A stretch of 64,000 nucleotides of DNA. Source: Pseudomonadota bacterium. GTDB taxonomy: Bacteria > Desulfobacterota > Desulfovibrionia > Desulfovibrionales > Desulfomicrobiaceae. Both the position numbers and the translations under genes were made by a program. Location: assembly GCA_018902545.1 (NCBI GenBank), contig JAHIQM010000007.1, forward strand, positions 1-64,000. The letters are read 5' to 3'. Position 1 is the stretch's first letter. Each line of letters begins with the position of its first letter. The notes under the pieces are model-generated. The model had not been told where the DNA came from, ran no database searches, and saw only the letters and a program-made list of their open reading frames with translations. Below are positions 25,645 to 34,024 of this stretch, one piece after another.

Positions 25645-27897
25645 ATGTCTCACACATCGAGTAGTTTGAGCAGGCGCCAGTTCCTGAAGGGACTCTCCGT
25701 GGCCGGGGCGGCCTCGCTCCTGCCCCTGCGCCTGCTGATGCCGTACTCCGCCCAGGCGGCCACGGCATTCAGCGAAAAGGATTTCCAGATCTTCAGGAAC
25801 GCCTGTCCACGCAACTGCTACGACACCTGCTCCATCAAGACCTACGTCAAGGACGGGATCGTGCAGTTCATCGAAGGTGCACAGGAATCCACTTTCACGG
25901 CCGGGGGCCTGTGCGTCAAAGGCTACGCATACCCTCGGCGCGTCTACAGCCCGGACCGCATCAAGTACCCCATGGTCCAGGACGGCCGCCGGTCAGGCAA
26001 CTGGCGGCGCGTGTCGTGGGACGAAGCCATGGACCGCATCTCCAGAAAGATCCTCGAACTCAAGGAGCAGGACGGCAATCTGCTGGGCCTGGGACTGACC
26101 AAGTATTCCGGTAACTTCGGCATCACCAACTACGGGGTCGAGGGCATGATGTCGTCCCTGGGCTACACCACGCGCTTCGTCGGCACCCCCTGCTGGCCAG
26201 CGGGCATCGACGCCCAGAACTATGACATGGGCGACATGTGGTGCAACGACCCTGAAGACATGGTCAAATCGAGGTACGTGATCATCTGGGGCGCCAACCC
26301 GGCGTGGTGTTCGGTGCATACCATGAAGTACATCATGGAGGCCAAAAGGCGCGGCGCCAAGGTCGTGGTCATCGACCCCGTCTTCACCCAGACGGCGGCC
26401 AAGGCCGACGTCTTCTGGCAGCCAGAAGCGTCCAGCGACGGCGCCCTGGCCTTGGGCATGGCCCGGCACATCCTCGACCTGGGGATGGTGGACCAGGATT
26501 TTGTGAACGCCAACGCCCTCGGATTTGAAGAGTTTGCCGCCTATCTGCGTGAGAACGTCACCGTGGAGTGGGCCGCTGGGCTCAGCGGCATCCCGGCCGA
26601 GCAGATCCGCGAGGTGGCCGAGGAGTTTGCCACGGCGGACCCGGCGACCATCTGGATCGGCTACGGCATGCAGCGGCATACCAACGGCGGCGCCTCGGTG
26701 CGGTCCGTCGACGCCCTGGTGGCCATGACCGGCAACGTCGGCAAGGAAGGCGGCGGCGCACGCTACGGCCATCTGCGGACCTGGGGGTTCAACTACCACG
26801 CCCTCATCCAGAAGCAGCCCGAGGGCTCCGTCGGCTTCATCGGCGCGACCGGCCCCAAGGGCGAGTTCGACTTCACCAAGGGCGAGGCGGCCAGCTACTC
26901 GGACCGCACCTTCAACATCAATAAGACCGCGCAGGGCATCCTCGACGCGAAAGATCCGGCGCTCAGGATGCTGTGGGTGTCGTGCAAGAACCCCTTTGCC
27001 CAGGACTTCGACCGGCCGAAGCTGGAAAAGGCCTTCGACACCCTGGAGATGGTCGTCAGCGTGGAACAGTTCTTCACCGAGACCGTGGCCAACTCCGACA
27101 TCGTGCTGCCCGTGACCACGCTCTTCGAGGAATGGACCGTCAACGTGTCCTACTGGCACTACTGGCTCGGCATCAACGAGCAGGCCATAAAACCCATGTA
27201 CGAGACCAAATCGAACATCGAGATTGCGGCCGAACTTTCAAAGAAGATGAACGAGCTTGCCCCCGGCTCCTGCACCTTCCCCCAGGACATCGACACCAAG
27301 GACTGGCTGGAGAAGGAGTTCAACCAGGGCATTTACGACTACTTCGGCATCAAGCACTGGACGGACCTGAAAAACGGGCCCGTCAAGGCGAAACTTGCCT
27401 CCACCGCCGCCTGGCACGACATGACGTTCGGCACCCCGTCCGGAAAGTACGAGTTCCGCTCCGACCTCTGCGCCGAGCATGGGCACGAAGCCCTCCCCAA
27501 GTACAAGGAAGGCCGCAAACCCTATGACGAGTTCCGGCTGCTGACACCGCACACGCAGTTCGGCCTGCACTCGCAGTTCGTCAACCTCGACTGGATGCAC
27601 GAATACAACAAGGAGCCCTTCCTCTACATGCACCCCGACGATGCGCGCGAGAAAAACATCAGGGATCTGGACATGGTCCGCGTCTTCAACAAGGTCGGCG
27701 AGCTGCGCGTCAAGGTCAAGCTGACCCGCAACGTGGCCCCCAAAAGTCTGGTCATGTACGAGGCCTGGTTCGGTCGCGGCAACGACTTCAACGTGCAGAA
27801 CCTTGTGGATGACGAGGCTGCGGACATGGGCGCCTACAAGACCGGCGCGCCCGGTGTAGCCATTCACGGACAGTTCGCCAATGTCGAACGGGTCTAA
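25645..27897 (+). CDS. DMSO-reductase-family molybdopterin oxidoreductase, catalytic subunit
   Basis: A 750-residue exported enzyme. The Tat signal is SRRQFLKG (residues 9-16). A [4Fe-4S] site follows, C54-x3-C58-x3-C62-x27-C90, then the molybdopterin domains and a C-terminal dinucleotide-binding domain (DLDMVRVFNKVGELRVKVKL). Cys183 in GTPCWPAGIDA is a candidate molybdenum ligand. With its FeS and membrane subunits it resembles DmsABC/PsrABC-type reductases. The substrate (DMSO, thiosulfate, polysulfide, tetrathionate or other) cannot be told from sequence. ATG 25645 is preceded by GAGGAGG. Confidence 0.9.
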   Translation: MSHTSSSLSRRQFLKGLSVAGAASLLPLRLLMPYSAQAATAFSEKDFQIFRNACPRNCYDTCSIKTYVKDGIVQFIEGAQESTFTAGGLCVKGYAYPRRVYSPDRIKYPMVQDGRRSGNWRRVSWDEAMDRISRKILELKEQDGNLLGLGLTKYSGNFGITNYGVEGMMSSLGYTTRFVGTPCWPAGIDAQNYDMGDMWCNDPEDMVKSRYVIIWGANPAWCSVHTMKYIMEAKRRGAKVVVIDPVFTQTAAKADVFWQPEASSDGALALGMARHILDLGMVDQDFVNANALGFEEFAAYLRENVTVEWAAGLSGIPAEQIREVAEEFATADPATIWIGYGMQRHTNGGASVRSVDALVAMTGNVGKEGGGARYGHLRTWGFNYHALIQKQPEGSVGFIGATGPKGEFDFTKGEAASYSDRTFNINKTAQGILDAKDPALRMLWVSCKNPFAQDFDRPKLEKAFDTLEMVVSVEQFFTETVANSDIVLPVTTLFEEWTVNVSYWHYWLGINEQAIKPMYETKSNIEIAAELSKKMNELAPGSCTFPQDIDTKDWLEKEFNQGIYDYFGIKHWTDLKNGPVKAKLASTAAWHDMTFGTPSGKYEFRSDLCAEHGHEALPKYKEGRKPYDEFRLLTPHTQFGLHSQFVNLDWMHEYNKEPFLYMHPDDAREKNIRDLDMVRVFNKVGELRVKVKLTRNVAPKSLVMYEAWFGRGNDFNVQNLVDDEAADMGAYKTGAPGVAIHGQFANVERV

Positions 27898-27910
27898 AGG
27901 AGTGATTGCA

Positions 27911-28471
27911 ATGAAAAAACACTACGCATTTCTGGTCGATTCGGAGAAGTGCATCGGCTGCTTCACCTGCGCCATGGCCTGCCGGAATTACTACCATCAG
28001 GTCGAAGGCGTCATCTGGCGGCAGGTCTACCCCCTGGACGAGGCCATCTACCCGCACCGGGAGCGCGCCTTCTTTTCCCTGGCCTGCAACCACTGCGAAA
28101 ACCCGGCGTGCCTGAACGTCTGCCCCGTGGTGGCCTATACCAAGCGCGAGGAGGACGGGGTCGTGGTCCATCATCAGGAGAAGTGCATCGGGTGCGGCAA
28201 CTGCATCCGCTCATGCCCCTACGGCGCTCCGGTCTACAACCCGGTGGAAAAGCGCGCGGAAAAATGCAGCTTCTGTCACGAACGCCTTGACGCCAGCCTG
28301 TTGCCAGCCTGCGTGCAGAGCTGTCCCACGGGCGCCCTCACTCTCGTGGACCTTGCGACGCTGGAGCCCGGAAACGAAGTTCAGTTCCCGGCCGGGTTCC
28401 CCAAGGCCGAGAAAGTGAACCCCTCCACCCGTTTCATCATGCCCAAAGTGCCGACATTGGTAAGGAGGTAA
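27911..28471 (+). CDS. DmsB-like four-[4Fe-4S] electron-transfer subunit
   Basis: A 186-residue ferredoxin-type subunit. Four cysteine groups are visible: CIGCFTCAMAC, CNHCENPACLNVCP, CIGCGNCIRSCPYGAP, and CSFCHER with a later CVQSCP. They match the four clusters of DmsB/PsrB/NrfC proteins. It has no signal peptide and would be carried out with the Tat-bearing catalytic subunit. ATG 27911 is preceded by AAAGGAG. It shuttles electrons between the membrane subunit and the molybdenum centre. Confidence 0.92.
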   Translation: MKKHYAFLVDSEKCIGCFTCAMACRNYYHQVEGVIWRQVYPLDEAIYPHRERAFFSLACNHCENPACLNVCPVVAYTKREEDGVVVHHQEKCIGCGNCIRSCPYGAPVYNPVEKRAEKCSFCHERLDASLLPACVQSCPTGALTLVDLATLEPGNEVQFPAGFPKAEKVNPSTRFIMPKVPTLVRR

Positions 28472-28473
28472 CG

Positions 28474-29259
28474 ATGCAATCCATGGAATTACCACTGGTT
28501 CTGTTCACAGTGCTTTCGCAGGCGGCCGTCGGCATGGTCCTGATGAGCGCCGTGCGAGGTTTTGCCTGCCACGACGGAAGTGACGCCCGCAACGAATGGA
28601 TGCTTGTCGCCGGCCTCATGGGCCTTGGCATCGCCGCGTCCCTCTTCCATCTCGGACATCCCCTGGAAGCGTACCGCGCCCTGGCGCATCTGGAAAAGGC
28701 GTGGCTCAGCCGCGAGGTGCTGGCGGCCGGCATCTTCCTGGCCCTGGCGGCATGGGCCGCGGCCATGGGCGGCGGCAAGGGCGCCCTGCTCTGGGGGGCG
28801 ATCGTGGCCGGACTGGCGACGGTGCTGGCGTCGGGAATGACGTACGCCCCGCCCGCTTTTCCGGCGCTGAACAACGCCCTGCCCACGGTCTTCTTCCTGA
28901 TCACCGCCGTGGTCATGGGTGCGGGCTTTGCAAGCTGGTTCGCAGGTATCGGCAGCCAGCCCCTGCTGGCGCGGATCTTCACGACGGCCCTGGTGACAGG
29001 CCTGGTCGTGCGTCTGGCAGTGCCCTGCATCTGGCTCTCGGGCAGCGAGATCATGCGCCAAAGCGGCTTGGCCTGGCTCGGTTCCCCGCTTTACTGGGTC
29101 AGCATCGCCGTCATGGCGGCCTGTCTGGGGGTGCTCTGGAAGAACCGGACAATCCCGGTCTGGCTGCCCATCCTGGCCCTGCTCGGCGAACTGGCCGGAC
29201 GTGCGGCTTTCTTCGCCGAAACCGTCCACACGGCCCTGAACATCGGCAGCCCGTATTGA
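28474..29259 (+). CDS. DmsC-like membrane anchor subunit
   Basis: A 261-residue protein with about eight predicted membrane helices, beginning MELPLVLFTVLSQAAVGMVLM as in DmsC. Conserved features include SLFHLGHPLEAYRAL and AWLSREVLAAGIF. It oxidises the menaquinone pool and anchors the enzyme. It begins 2 bp after the FeS subunit stop. A perfect 10-bp GC stem without a T-run (29267-29296) follows the stop codon. Confidence 0.9.
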   Translation: MQSMELPLVLFTVLSQAAVGMVLMSAVRGFACHDGSDARNEWMLVAGLMGLGIAASLFHLGHPLEAYRALAHLEKAWLSREVLAAGIFLALAAWAAAMGGGKGALLWGAIVAGLATVLASGMTYAPPAFPALNNALPTVFFLITAVVMGAGFASWFAGIGSQPLLARIFTTALVTGLVVRLAVPCIWLSGSEIMRQSGLAWLGSPLYWVSIAVMAACLGVLWKNRTIPVWLPILALLGELAGRAAFFAETVHTALNIGSPY

Positions 29260-29370
29260 TCCACCAGGCAGGGCGGCAACGCGGGCCCGCCCTGCCTCAT
29301 GCGCAATGGGTTTGACGTGCCGTCATTGAGTTCACAGCACCCCTCAAACGGATAAATCATAGTTGAAGTG

Positions 29371-29406
29371 TAAAAAAAAAGACTTACAGGATTATTTCCT
29401 GTAAGC
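29371..29406 (-). terminator. Rho-independent terminator (minus strand)
   Basis: CTTACAGG pairs with CCTGTAAG across a 7-nt loop. On the minus strand it is followed by nine T. It would end transcription arriving from the response regulator gene at 29565 or from the tRNA-like fragment. Confidence 0.85.
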
Positions 29407-29417
29407 TTTTGTGCTTA

Positions 29418-29470
29418 TGGTCGGGGCGATTGGACTCGAACCAGCAGTTCCACGGTTCCCAACCCAGTGA
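29418..29470 (-). pseudogene. tRNA-like 3' fragment (acceptor and T-arm), possibly tRNA-Pro-derived or an attachment-site remnant
   Basis: The minus strand reads CTGGTTCGAGTCC, then CGCCCCG, a discriminator A and CCA, like the T-loop and 3' acceptor of a tRNA. Upstream is TTGGGAA, which could be a Pro (GGG) anticodon loop. The matching 5' half (CGGGGCG with D-arm) is absent on that strand, and the T-stem and anticodon stem pair poorly. It is therefore a remnant or an integration scar. Confidence 0.45.
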
Positions 29471-29564
29471 TCCTTATGTTTTTTCACTTTGATATCGGGG
29501 CGTATTCGGAAACAATCAGTCGTCTATACGGACAGCCTAAATGCTCCGCTTAAATGACAACGAC

Positions 29565-29963
29565 TTATATTTGCTGACTATTCTTTTTTCGCAAAGATAA
29601 TTTGCTTTGAATAATATTGTTTACAGAAGAAATAAGTTCATTCTGTCTTATTGGCTTTATAATATAATCCGCAGCGTGCATCTCGAAACTCATGTCAAGT
29701 GTCTCAATGGTCGGATATGCCGTCATTATGATGACCTGAGTTTCAACTTCGTTACGATCAACTTTCTTCAAGACATCAAAACCACATCCATCACTGAGAA
29801 TAATGTCTACGATTATAACATCATAAATTGTCTCTTTCATTTTTAAGAGAGAGTCCAACAAATTTTTTGACGTGCAGACATTATTTCCTTTCTCGGCAAG
29901 AAATTTACAGAATGTAAATCGAATGGATTCTTCGTCATCAATGACAAGTATGTTTGCGCTCAT
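29565..29963 (-). CDS. Single-domain response regulator
   Basis: A 132-residue receiver domain without an output domain. Acidic pocket residues are in VIDDEES, the phospho-acceptor Asp in DVIIVDIILSDG, the Thr/Ser in MTAYP, and the conserved Lys in YIIKPIRQ. It resembles the receiver of the NtrC-type protein encoded next to it and may share its kinase, acting as a phosphate sink or protein-binding switch. ATG 29963 is preferred over the longer frame. The gene is AT-rich. Confidence 0.82.
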   Translation of the reverse strand: MSANILVIDDEESIRFTFCKFLAEKGNNVCTSKNLLDSLLKMKETIYDVIIVDIILSDGCGFDVLKKVDRNEVETQVIIMTAYPTIETLDMSFEMHAADYIIKPIRQNELISSVNNIIQSKLSLRKKNSQQI

Positions 29964-30236
29964 AGATACTTCAAATAAAATTTCATAAAAATGAATTTTT
30001 AAAAAGAAAATTGTGCAAAACACAAAGTCGGGATCCACCGTCGCACCCGCACAGCCAAGAAACCACTGGAACGAATTAATACAACATCCGTGCCAACAAA
30101 AAAGAAAAACCTGAATATTTTTACTTTTCTATAATAGTTGAGATTTTCGAAGGAAAAAAGAGCGCGGGTGGGGATGTGGCAAACACAACACGTTGCATGC
30201 AACAGAATCGTTGCATTTTAAAATGTTTCAGAAACG
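29964..30236. promoter_or_regulatory. AT-rich regulatory gap with candidate sigma-54 promoter and palindromes
   Basis: On the minus strand TTGGCTGTGCGGGTGC (30058-30043) has GG and GC separated by 10 bp, the -24/-12 spacing of sigma-54 promoters, about 80 bp before the response regulator start. Between 30192 and 30235 lie three palindromes: GTTGCATGCAAC, CATTTTAAAATG and GTTTC-A-GAAAC. They sit 130-180 bp upstream of the promoter, a normal distance for enhancer sites. The function is inferred. Confidence 0.4.
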
Positions 30237-31949
30237 TTACAGTTTCATTTCCAGAGGCTCTCGGACAAGACCGTACCGCTTGATTTTGCGGTACAGGGTG
30301 ACCCGGTCTATCCCAAGCATCCGCGCAGCCTTCGCCTTGTTCCAGTCGGTATTGTTCAGGACTTCAAGAATTGGCCCCACGTCGTCATTGCGGACTTCGG
30401 AAGATGAGCGACGCACCGCTGTGAACTTCATGAAATCAGCAGGCAGATCGTCGAACGTGATGATATTCTTGTTACAAAGAACAAAGGCATACTCCATGGT
30501 ATGCTCAAGCTCACGCACGTTGCCTGGCCATGAATACATGAGAAATGCCTGGAACACATCGGAGGACACGGACTCGATGTGCTTTTTGAACTTTACGTTG
30601 AACCCTTCAAGAAAATGATCGACCAGGAGCGGGATGTCTTCAGTCCGGGCGCGCAAGGGGGGCAGTTTGATCTCCACCACCTTCAACCGGTAGTAAAGGT
30701 CCTCCCTTAAAGTTCCCTGACTGACCTGCTCCAGAAGATTCTTGTTTGTCGCCGCGATGAGCCGAACGTTGGCTTTCACGGTCACGGAACTCCCAACCCG
30801 TTCAAACTCTTGTTTTTCCAAGACACGCAGCAGTTTGAGCTGCACCCGTGGCGAGAGGTCGCCAATCTCGTCAAAAAAGATTGTTCCCCCATCGGCCTTC
30901 TGAAAACGGCCTTCGCTGTCCTTGATTGCACCCGTGAACGCCCCCTTGACGTGTCCGAAGAGTTCGCTCTCAAGCAGGCTCTCGGGCAAGGCCGAGCAGT
31001 TCACCTTGACCAGGGGCTTGTCGCAAAGGTCTCCGGCCGTATGCAGGGCCTCTGCGACCAACTCCTTGCCCGTGCCGCTTTCACCGGTGATCAGGGCCGT
31101 CGTCTGAACGCTGGCCAGCGCCTTTATCAAGGCATAGACCTTTTGCATCGGTTCGCTTTTGCCGATGATGCGCTGAAACTGCCCGGACTCCCTCAGCTTC
31201 ATTTCCAGATTGGACACATGCGTGTCATCACGCAACATCATGACCACACCGGTGGATTGGCCATAGGTGTTGAGCAGCGGATATGCCCGCGCACTGACCA
31301 CTCTGCGGCCGCCGTTTCCCGCCCGGCATTCGACGCGATCGACCTCGCGAGGCGTCCCGCTCGCAAGCGCTTCCGCGAGAATCGTCTCGAATCTCCAGTC
31401 GGTGGTTTGCGGCAGCAAACCGAGAGGCTGGCCGATGTCGGCCTGAGTGAACCCGCACATCTCCCGCGCGGCCTCGTTGAATTCGATCAGCACGGACTCT
31501 TTGTTCACGGAGAGGATGGCCTCTCTGACGCTCCTGAAAATCGCCTCAAGATTTGATCGATATCGTTCCTTCTCATCATTGGCGGCCTTATAGGACAAGG
31601 CCAGCCGGGCGGCGTTCAACAATGCCTCCTGCTTGACGGGCTTTGGGATGTAATCAAAAGCCCCCAGATGGATGGCGTCGGTCACGGTATCGATGCCGGG
31701 ATCACCGGTGATCATGATGACCGGACAGGCCAGCCCTCTGGCTTTGATCTCACGCAAAATGTCGATTCCTGTGCCGTCTTCGAGGATTATGTCCGCGAAC
31801 ACGACATCAAAGCTTTCCTCGGAAATTTTGGCCAGGGCGCCACTGCAACTTGAGACGGTCACGACAGTATGACCCGCAGCCCGCAAAAATCGCGAAAGAG
31901 TGAATCTGATCGATTCTTCGTCATCGAGTATCAGAATCCTGCCAATCAT
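30237..31949 (-). CDS. Sigma-54-dependent response regulator (receiver-PAS-AAA+-Fis)
   Basis: A 570-residue NtrC-family activator. The receiver (1-120) has Asp in DVVFADIILEDG and KPVKQ. A PAS domain follows (about 130-250). The AAA+ domain has Walker A GESGTGKE, the sigma-54-contact loop GAFTGA and Walker B GTIFFDEIGD. The Fis-type HTH at the end reads KAARMLGIDRVTLYRKIK. It overlaps the preceding histidine kinase gene by 4 bp, its probable partner. A PAS domain between receiver and ATPase is uncommon and suggests a second input. Confidence 0.92.
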   Translation of the reverse strand: MIGRILILDDEESIRFTLSRFLRAAGHTVVTVSSCSGALAKISEESFDVVFADIILEDGTGIDILREIKARGLACPVIMITGDPGIDTVTDAIHLGAFDYIPKPVKQEALLNAARLALSYKAANDEKERYRSNLEAIFRSVREAILSVNKESVLIEFNEAAREMCGFTQADIGQPLGLLPQTTDWRFETILAEALASGTPREVDRVECRAGNGGRRVVSARAYPLLNTYGQSTGVVMMLRDDTHVSNLEMKLRESGQFQRIIGKSEPMQKVYALIKALASVQTTALITGESGTGKELVAEALHTAGDLCDKPLVKVNCSALPESLLESELFGHVKGAFTGAIKDSEGRFQKADGGTIFFDEIGDLSPRVQLKLLRVLEKQEFERVGSSVTVKANVRLIAATNKNLLEQVSQGTLREDLYYRLKVVEIKLPPLRARTEDIPLLVDHFLEGFNVKFKKHIESVSSDVFQAFLMYSWPGNVRELEHTMEYAFVLCNKNIITFDDLPADFMKFTAVRRSSSEVRNDDVGPILEVLNNTDWNKAKAARMLGIDRVTLYRKIKRYGLVREPLEMKL

Positions 31950-33682
31950 TTAGATATTCCTTCATCTTTCAGGTGAACCGGCAAATCGATTATAACGCGG
32001 GCAAACTCTCCCTCTTCACTCTCAAACCGCAGATACCCGTCGTGATCATCGATGATCTTCTGTGTGATGCTGAGCCCAAGCCCAGTCCCCTTGCCAAAAG
32101 GCTTGGTGGAGAAGAACGGCTTGGTAAGGAACGAGATCTTTTCAGCCGATATCCCCCATCCCTGGTCCAGAAACGCAACCCGTACATACGGGCACCCGTC
32201 AACTATGACGGTTTCACCGGAGATCGCGAGAGATTTGTCCTTGTGCCACCCCGGATACTTTTCATTCAATGCATAGCGAGCGTTGCTGATGATGTTTATG
32301 AACGCCTGCTGGACCTGCTGCAGATTTGCAGTGACTTCGGGGAGGCTGTCAGGAAAATCAAGAACAAGCAGAATGCCGTCCTTGCGAATCTGAGCCTGAG
32401 TCAAGGCCAGGGTTTCCTCTAGAATTGTAACAACCTTCGTCCCTCTTTTTTCTTTTCGCCTTTCGTGCGCGTAAGAAAGGAGTGATTTGACGAGACTGCC
32501 GATGCGCTCCCCCTCTTTGAGGATGCGCCCCCCCAGATCACGTTCCATGCTGTCCGCGCCGCATTCGTTGACCAGTATTTGCCCGTAATTGATGATCCCG
32601 TTGACCGGGTTGTTTATTTCATGCGCAACGCTCGCAGCCAGTTCCCCTAGCGACAAGAGATGGCATGCATACTGCGCATCCGCCTGGATCGCCATTTTCC
32701 CCGTGACATCGCAGACCAGTAGAAGAACACTGAGCACCTCTCCATTTTCCTTAACAGGAAACGCACGTATATCCAAAACAGATTCGCCGTGTGTAACGAT
32801 GCAGGACTTTTTTTCTCCGGTATTAAAACAATCCGTGATTACGCTTTTTTCGTATAATACAGAATAATTACTCACAAAATCATTGCAATATTTCAAAACA
32901 CTGTCGGATATGTTCGAATTTATTCCAAAATCATTAACTATATTCGACCATAAAACCTTCATATCTGGAGAAACTACAATTACAGTTCCACTTATACCAC
33001 TCAACACTGCGTGAAACTGCTGCAATAATATTTGAAATTTATTTTCAATTTCTACAGAAAAATCTCCGTTTGAATAAAGCTTACCATTAAATTCAGAACA
33101 AGAAACACTATTTGAATTTATTAGACTATTTATATTTGTAATATCTACAAAAGTAGACATGTAAAAATCGATTTGCCCGCTATTTGAAGATTTGACACTG
33201 TCTATTTTAACCCGGAAATCCTGCATGCTCTTCCGCTTGAGCGTCAACTCGCAACTCTGCCGCTCTTCTGTTTTGAAAACCAGATCAAGATGCGCCCTGA
33301 ATTTTTCCACATCCTGCGAGGCAACACGCTGCCCGAAAGGCGAATTGATCAGCGCGTCTCTTTCCATGCCGAATTGACTGATAGCCCAAGGGTTTGCCTC
33401 CCGAACGCGCCCTTGCTCGTCCAGGCTGACAAAGCCATGGGGCGAAAAATTATAAAAATCCGAATAAATTGCCAATTTTTTTTCAAAATTGCCCAGAACC
33501 CTGCGAAGTTCTTCATTCTGCATCAACAACGCGCTCTGCTGAGATTTGAGTTCATTAAGCTTCCGACCATCATTGGAATCGTCGACACCATGAATCCGGC
33601 GGGAGAAGCACTCCTCCCTGCCCACGGTTCCCCCATTGCTCAACTCAAAGAGGTGATCTTGCTCCGCATACCGTTTTGTCAT
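31946..33682 (-). CDS. Cytoplasmic PAS histidine kinase
   Basis: A 578-residue soluble sensor kinase without membrane helices. A short coiled coil (residues about 40-70) leads into PAS 1 (YNFSPHGFVSLDEQGRVREA), a second PAS-like region (about 215-335), then HisKA with phospho-His in VAHEINNPVNGIINYG, and HATPase with N box NIISNARYAL and GKGTGLGLSI. The middle, about 32.75-33.2 kb, is clearly AT-rich compared with the kinase end, suggesting a mosaic gene. It overlaps its regulator by 4 bp. Confidence 0.9.
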   Translation of the reverse strand: MTKRYAEQDHLFELSNGGTVGREECFSRRIHGVDDSNDGRKLNELKSQQSALLMQNEELRRVLGNFEKKLAIYSDFYNFSPHGFVSLDEQGRVREANPWAISQFGMERDALINSPFGQRVASQDVEKFRAHLDLVFKTEERQSCELTLKRKSMQDFRVKIDSVKSSNSGQIDFYMSTFVDITNINSLINSNSVSCSEFNGKLYSNGDFSVEIENKFQILLQQFHAVLSGISGTVIVVSPDMKVLWSNIVNDFGINSNISDSVLKYCNDFVSNYSVLYEKSVITDCFNTGEKKSCIVTHGESVLDIRAFPVKENGEVLSVLLLVCDVTGKMAIQADAQYACHLLSLGELAASVAHEINNPVNGIINYGQILVNECGADSMERDLGGRILKEGERIGSLVKSLLSYAHERRKEKRGTKVVTILEETLALTQAQIRKDGILLVLDFPDSLPEVTANLQQVQQAFINIISNARYALNEKYPGWHKDKSLAISGETVIVDGCPYVRVAFLDQGWGISAEKISFLTKPFFSTKPFGKGTGLGLSITQKIIDDHDGYLRFESEEGEFARVIIDLPVHLKDEGISK

Positions 33683-34024
33683 GCCAACGCTCTCATTATA
33701 TTTCTTCTTTATATCAAACAGGAAAACACCAGAAATCGTAACTGTTCAGCACTACGTCGGCAAAGCAACGATCACGCCAAGACGATCTCAGGAATATTAT
33801 CTCACAACATACTGTTTATAAAGAATAAATAAAAAAAACACATGAGCTGTCTAAAAAATATTTGTAGCTGAATCCGTCACACGGACACCGCAACTGGAAT
33901 ATATGACGGATTCTGTTTAAAAAAAATGCAACACCCCCTTGAATCATCATTCCTGCAAAATATTTCAAGCAGCTCAGCCTAACTTTGAAAAAATGTTCCA
34001 GTCATTATAGAGTATTAAACAATC
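33683..34024. other. AT-rich intergenic gap with long inverted repeat
   Basis: No gene is seen. Besides the sigma-54-like site it contains a perfect 9-bp inverted repeat, GAATCCGTC (33870-33878) and GACGGATTC (33905-33913), with a 26-nt centre. The repeat lies 90-150 bp upstream of the candidate promoter and about 110 bp past the prsR stop. It could be an enhancer site or part of the end of the long exopolysaccharide transcript. Confidence 0.5.
33763..33780 (-). promoter_or_regulatory. Candidate sigma-54 promoter of the histidine kinase/NtrC operon
   Basis: The minus strand reads TTGGCGTGATCGTTGCTT, close to the consensus TTGGCACG-N4-TTGC, with GG and GC exactly 10 bp apart. It is about 80 bp upstream of the kinase start codon. 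With the NtrC-type activator in the same operon, autoregulation is plausible. Confidence 0.55.

Larger units (their letters stand above)
29260..29564. other. Intergenic region with hairpins and a tRNA-like fragment
   Basis: About 305 bases without a protein gene. It holds the perfect GGCAGGGCGG/CCGCCCTGCC stem (29267-29296) at the end of the dms-like operon, a minus-strand terminator, and a tRNA-like 3' fragment, listed separately. Base composition falls sharply from GC-rich to AT-rich here. Confidence 0.6.

Noticed and set aside
29418-29510. A complete tRNA gene on the minus strand
   Set aside because: The T-loop and 3' acceptor are present but no matching 5' acceptor strand or D-arm exists at the right distance, and stems pair poorly.
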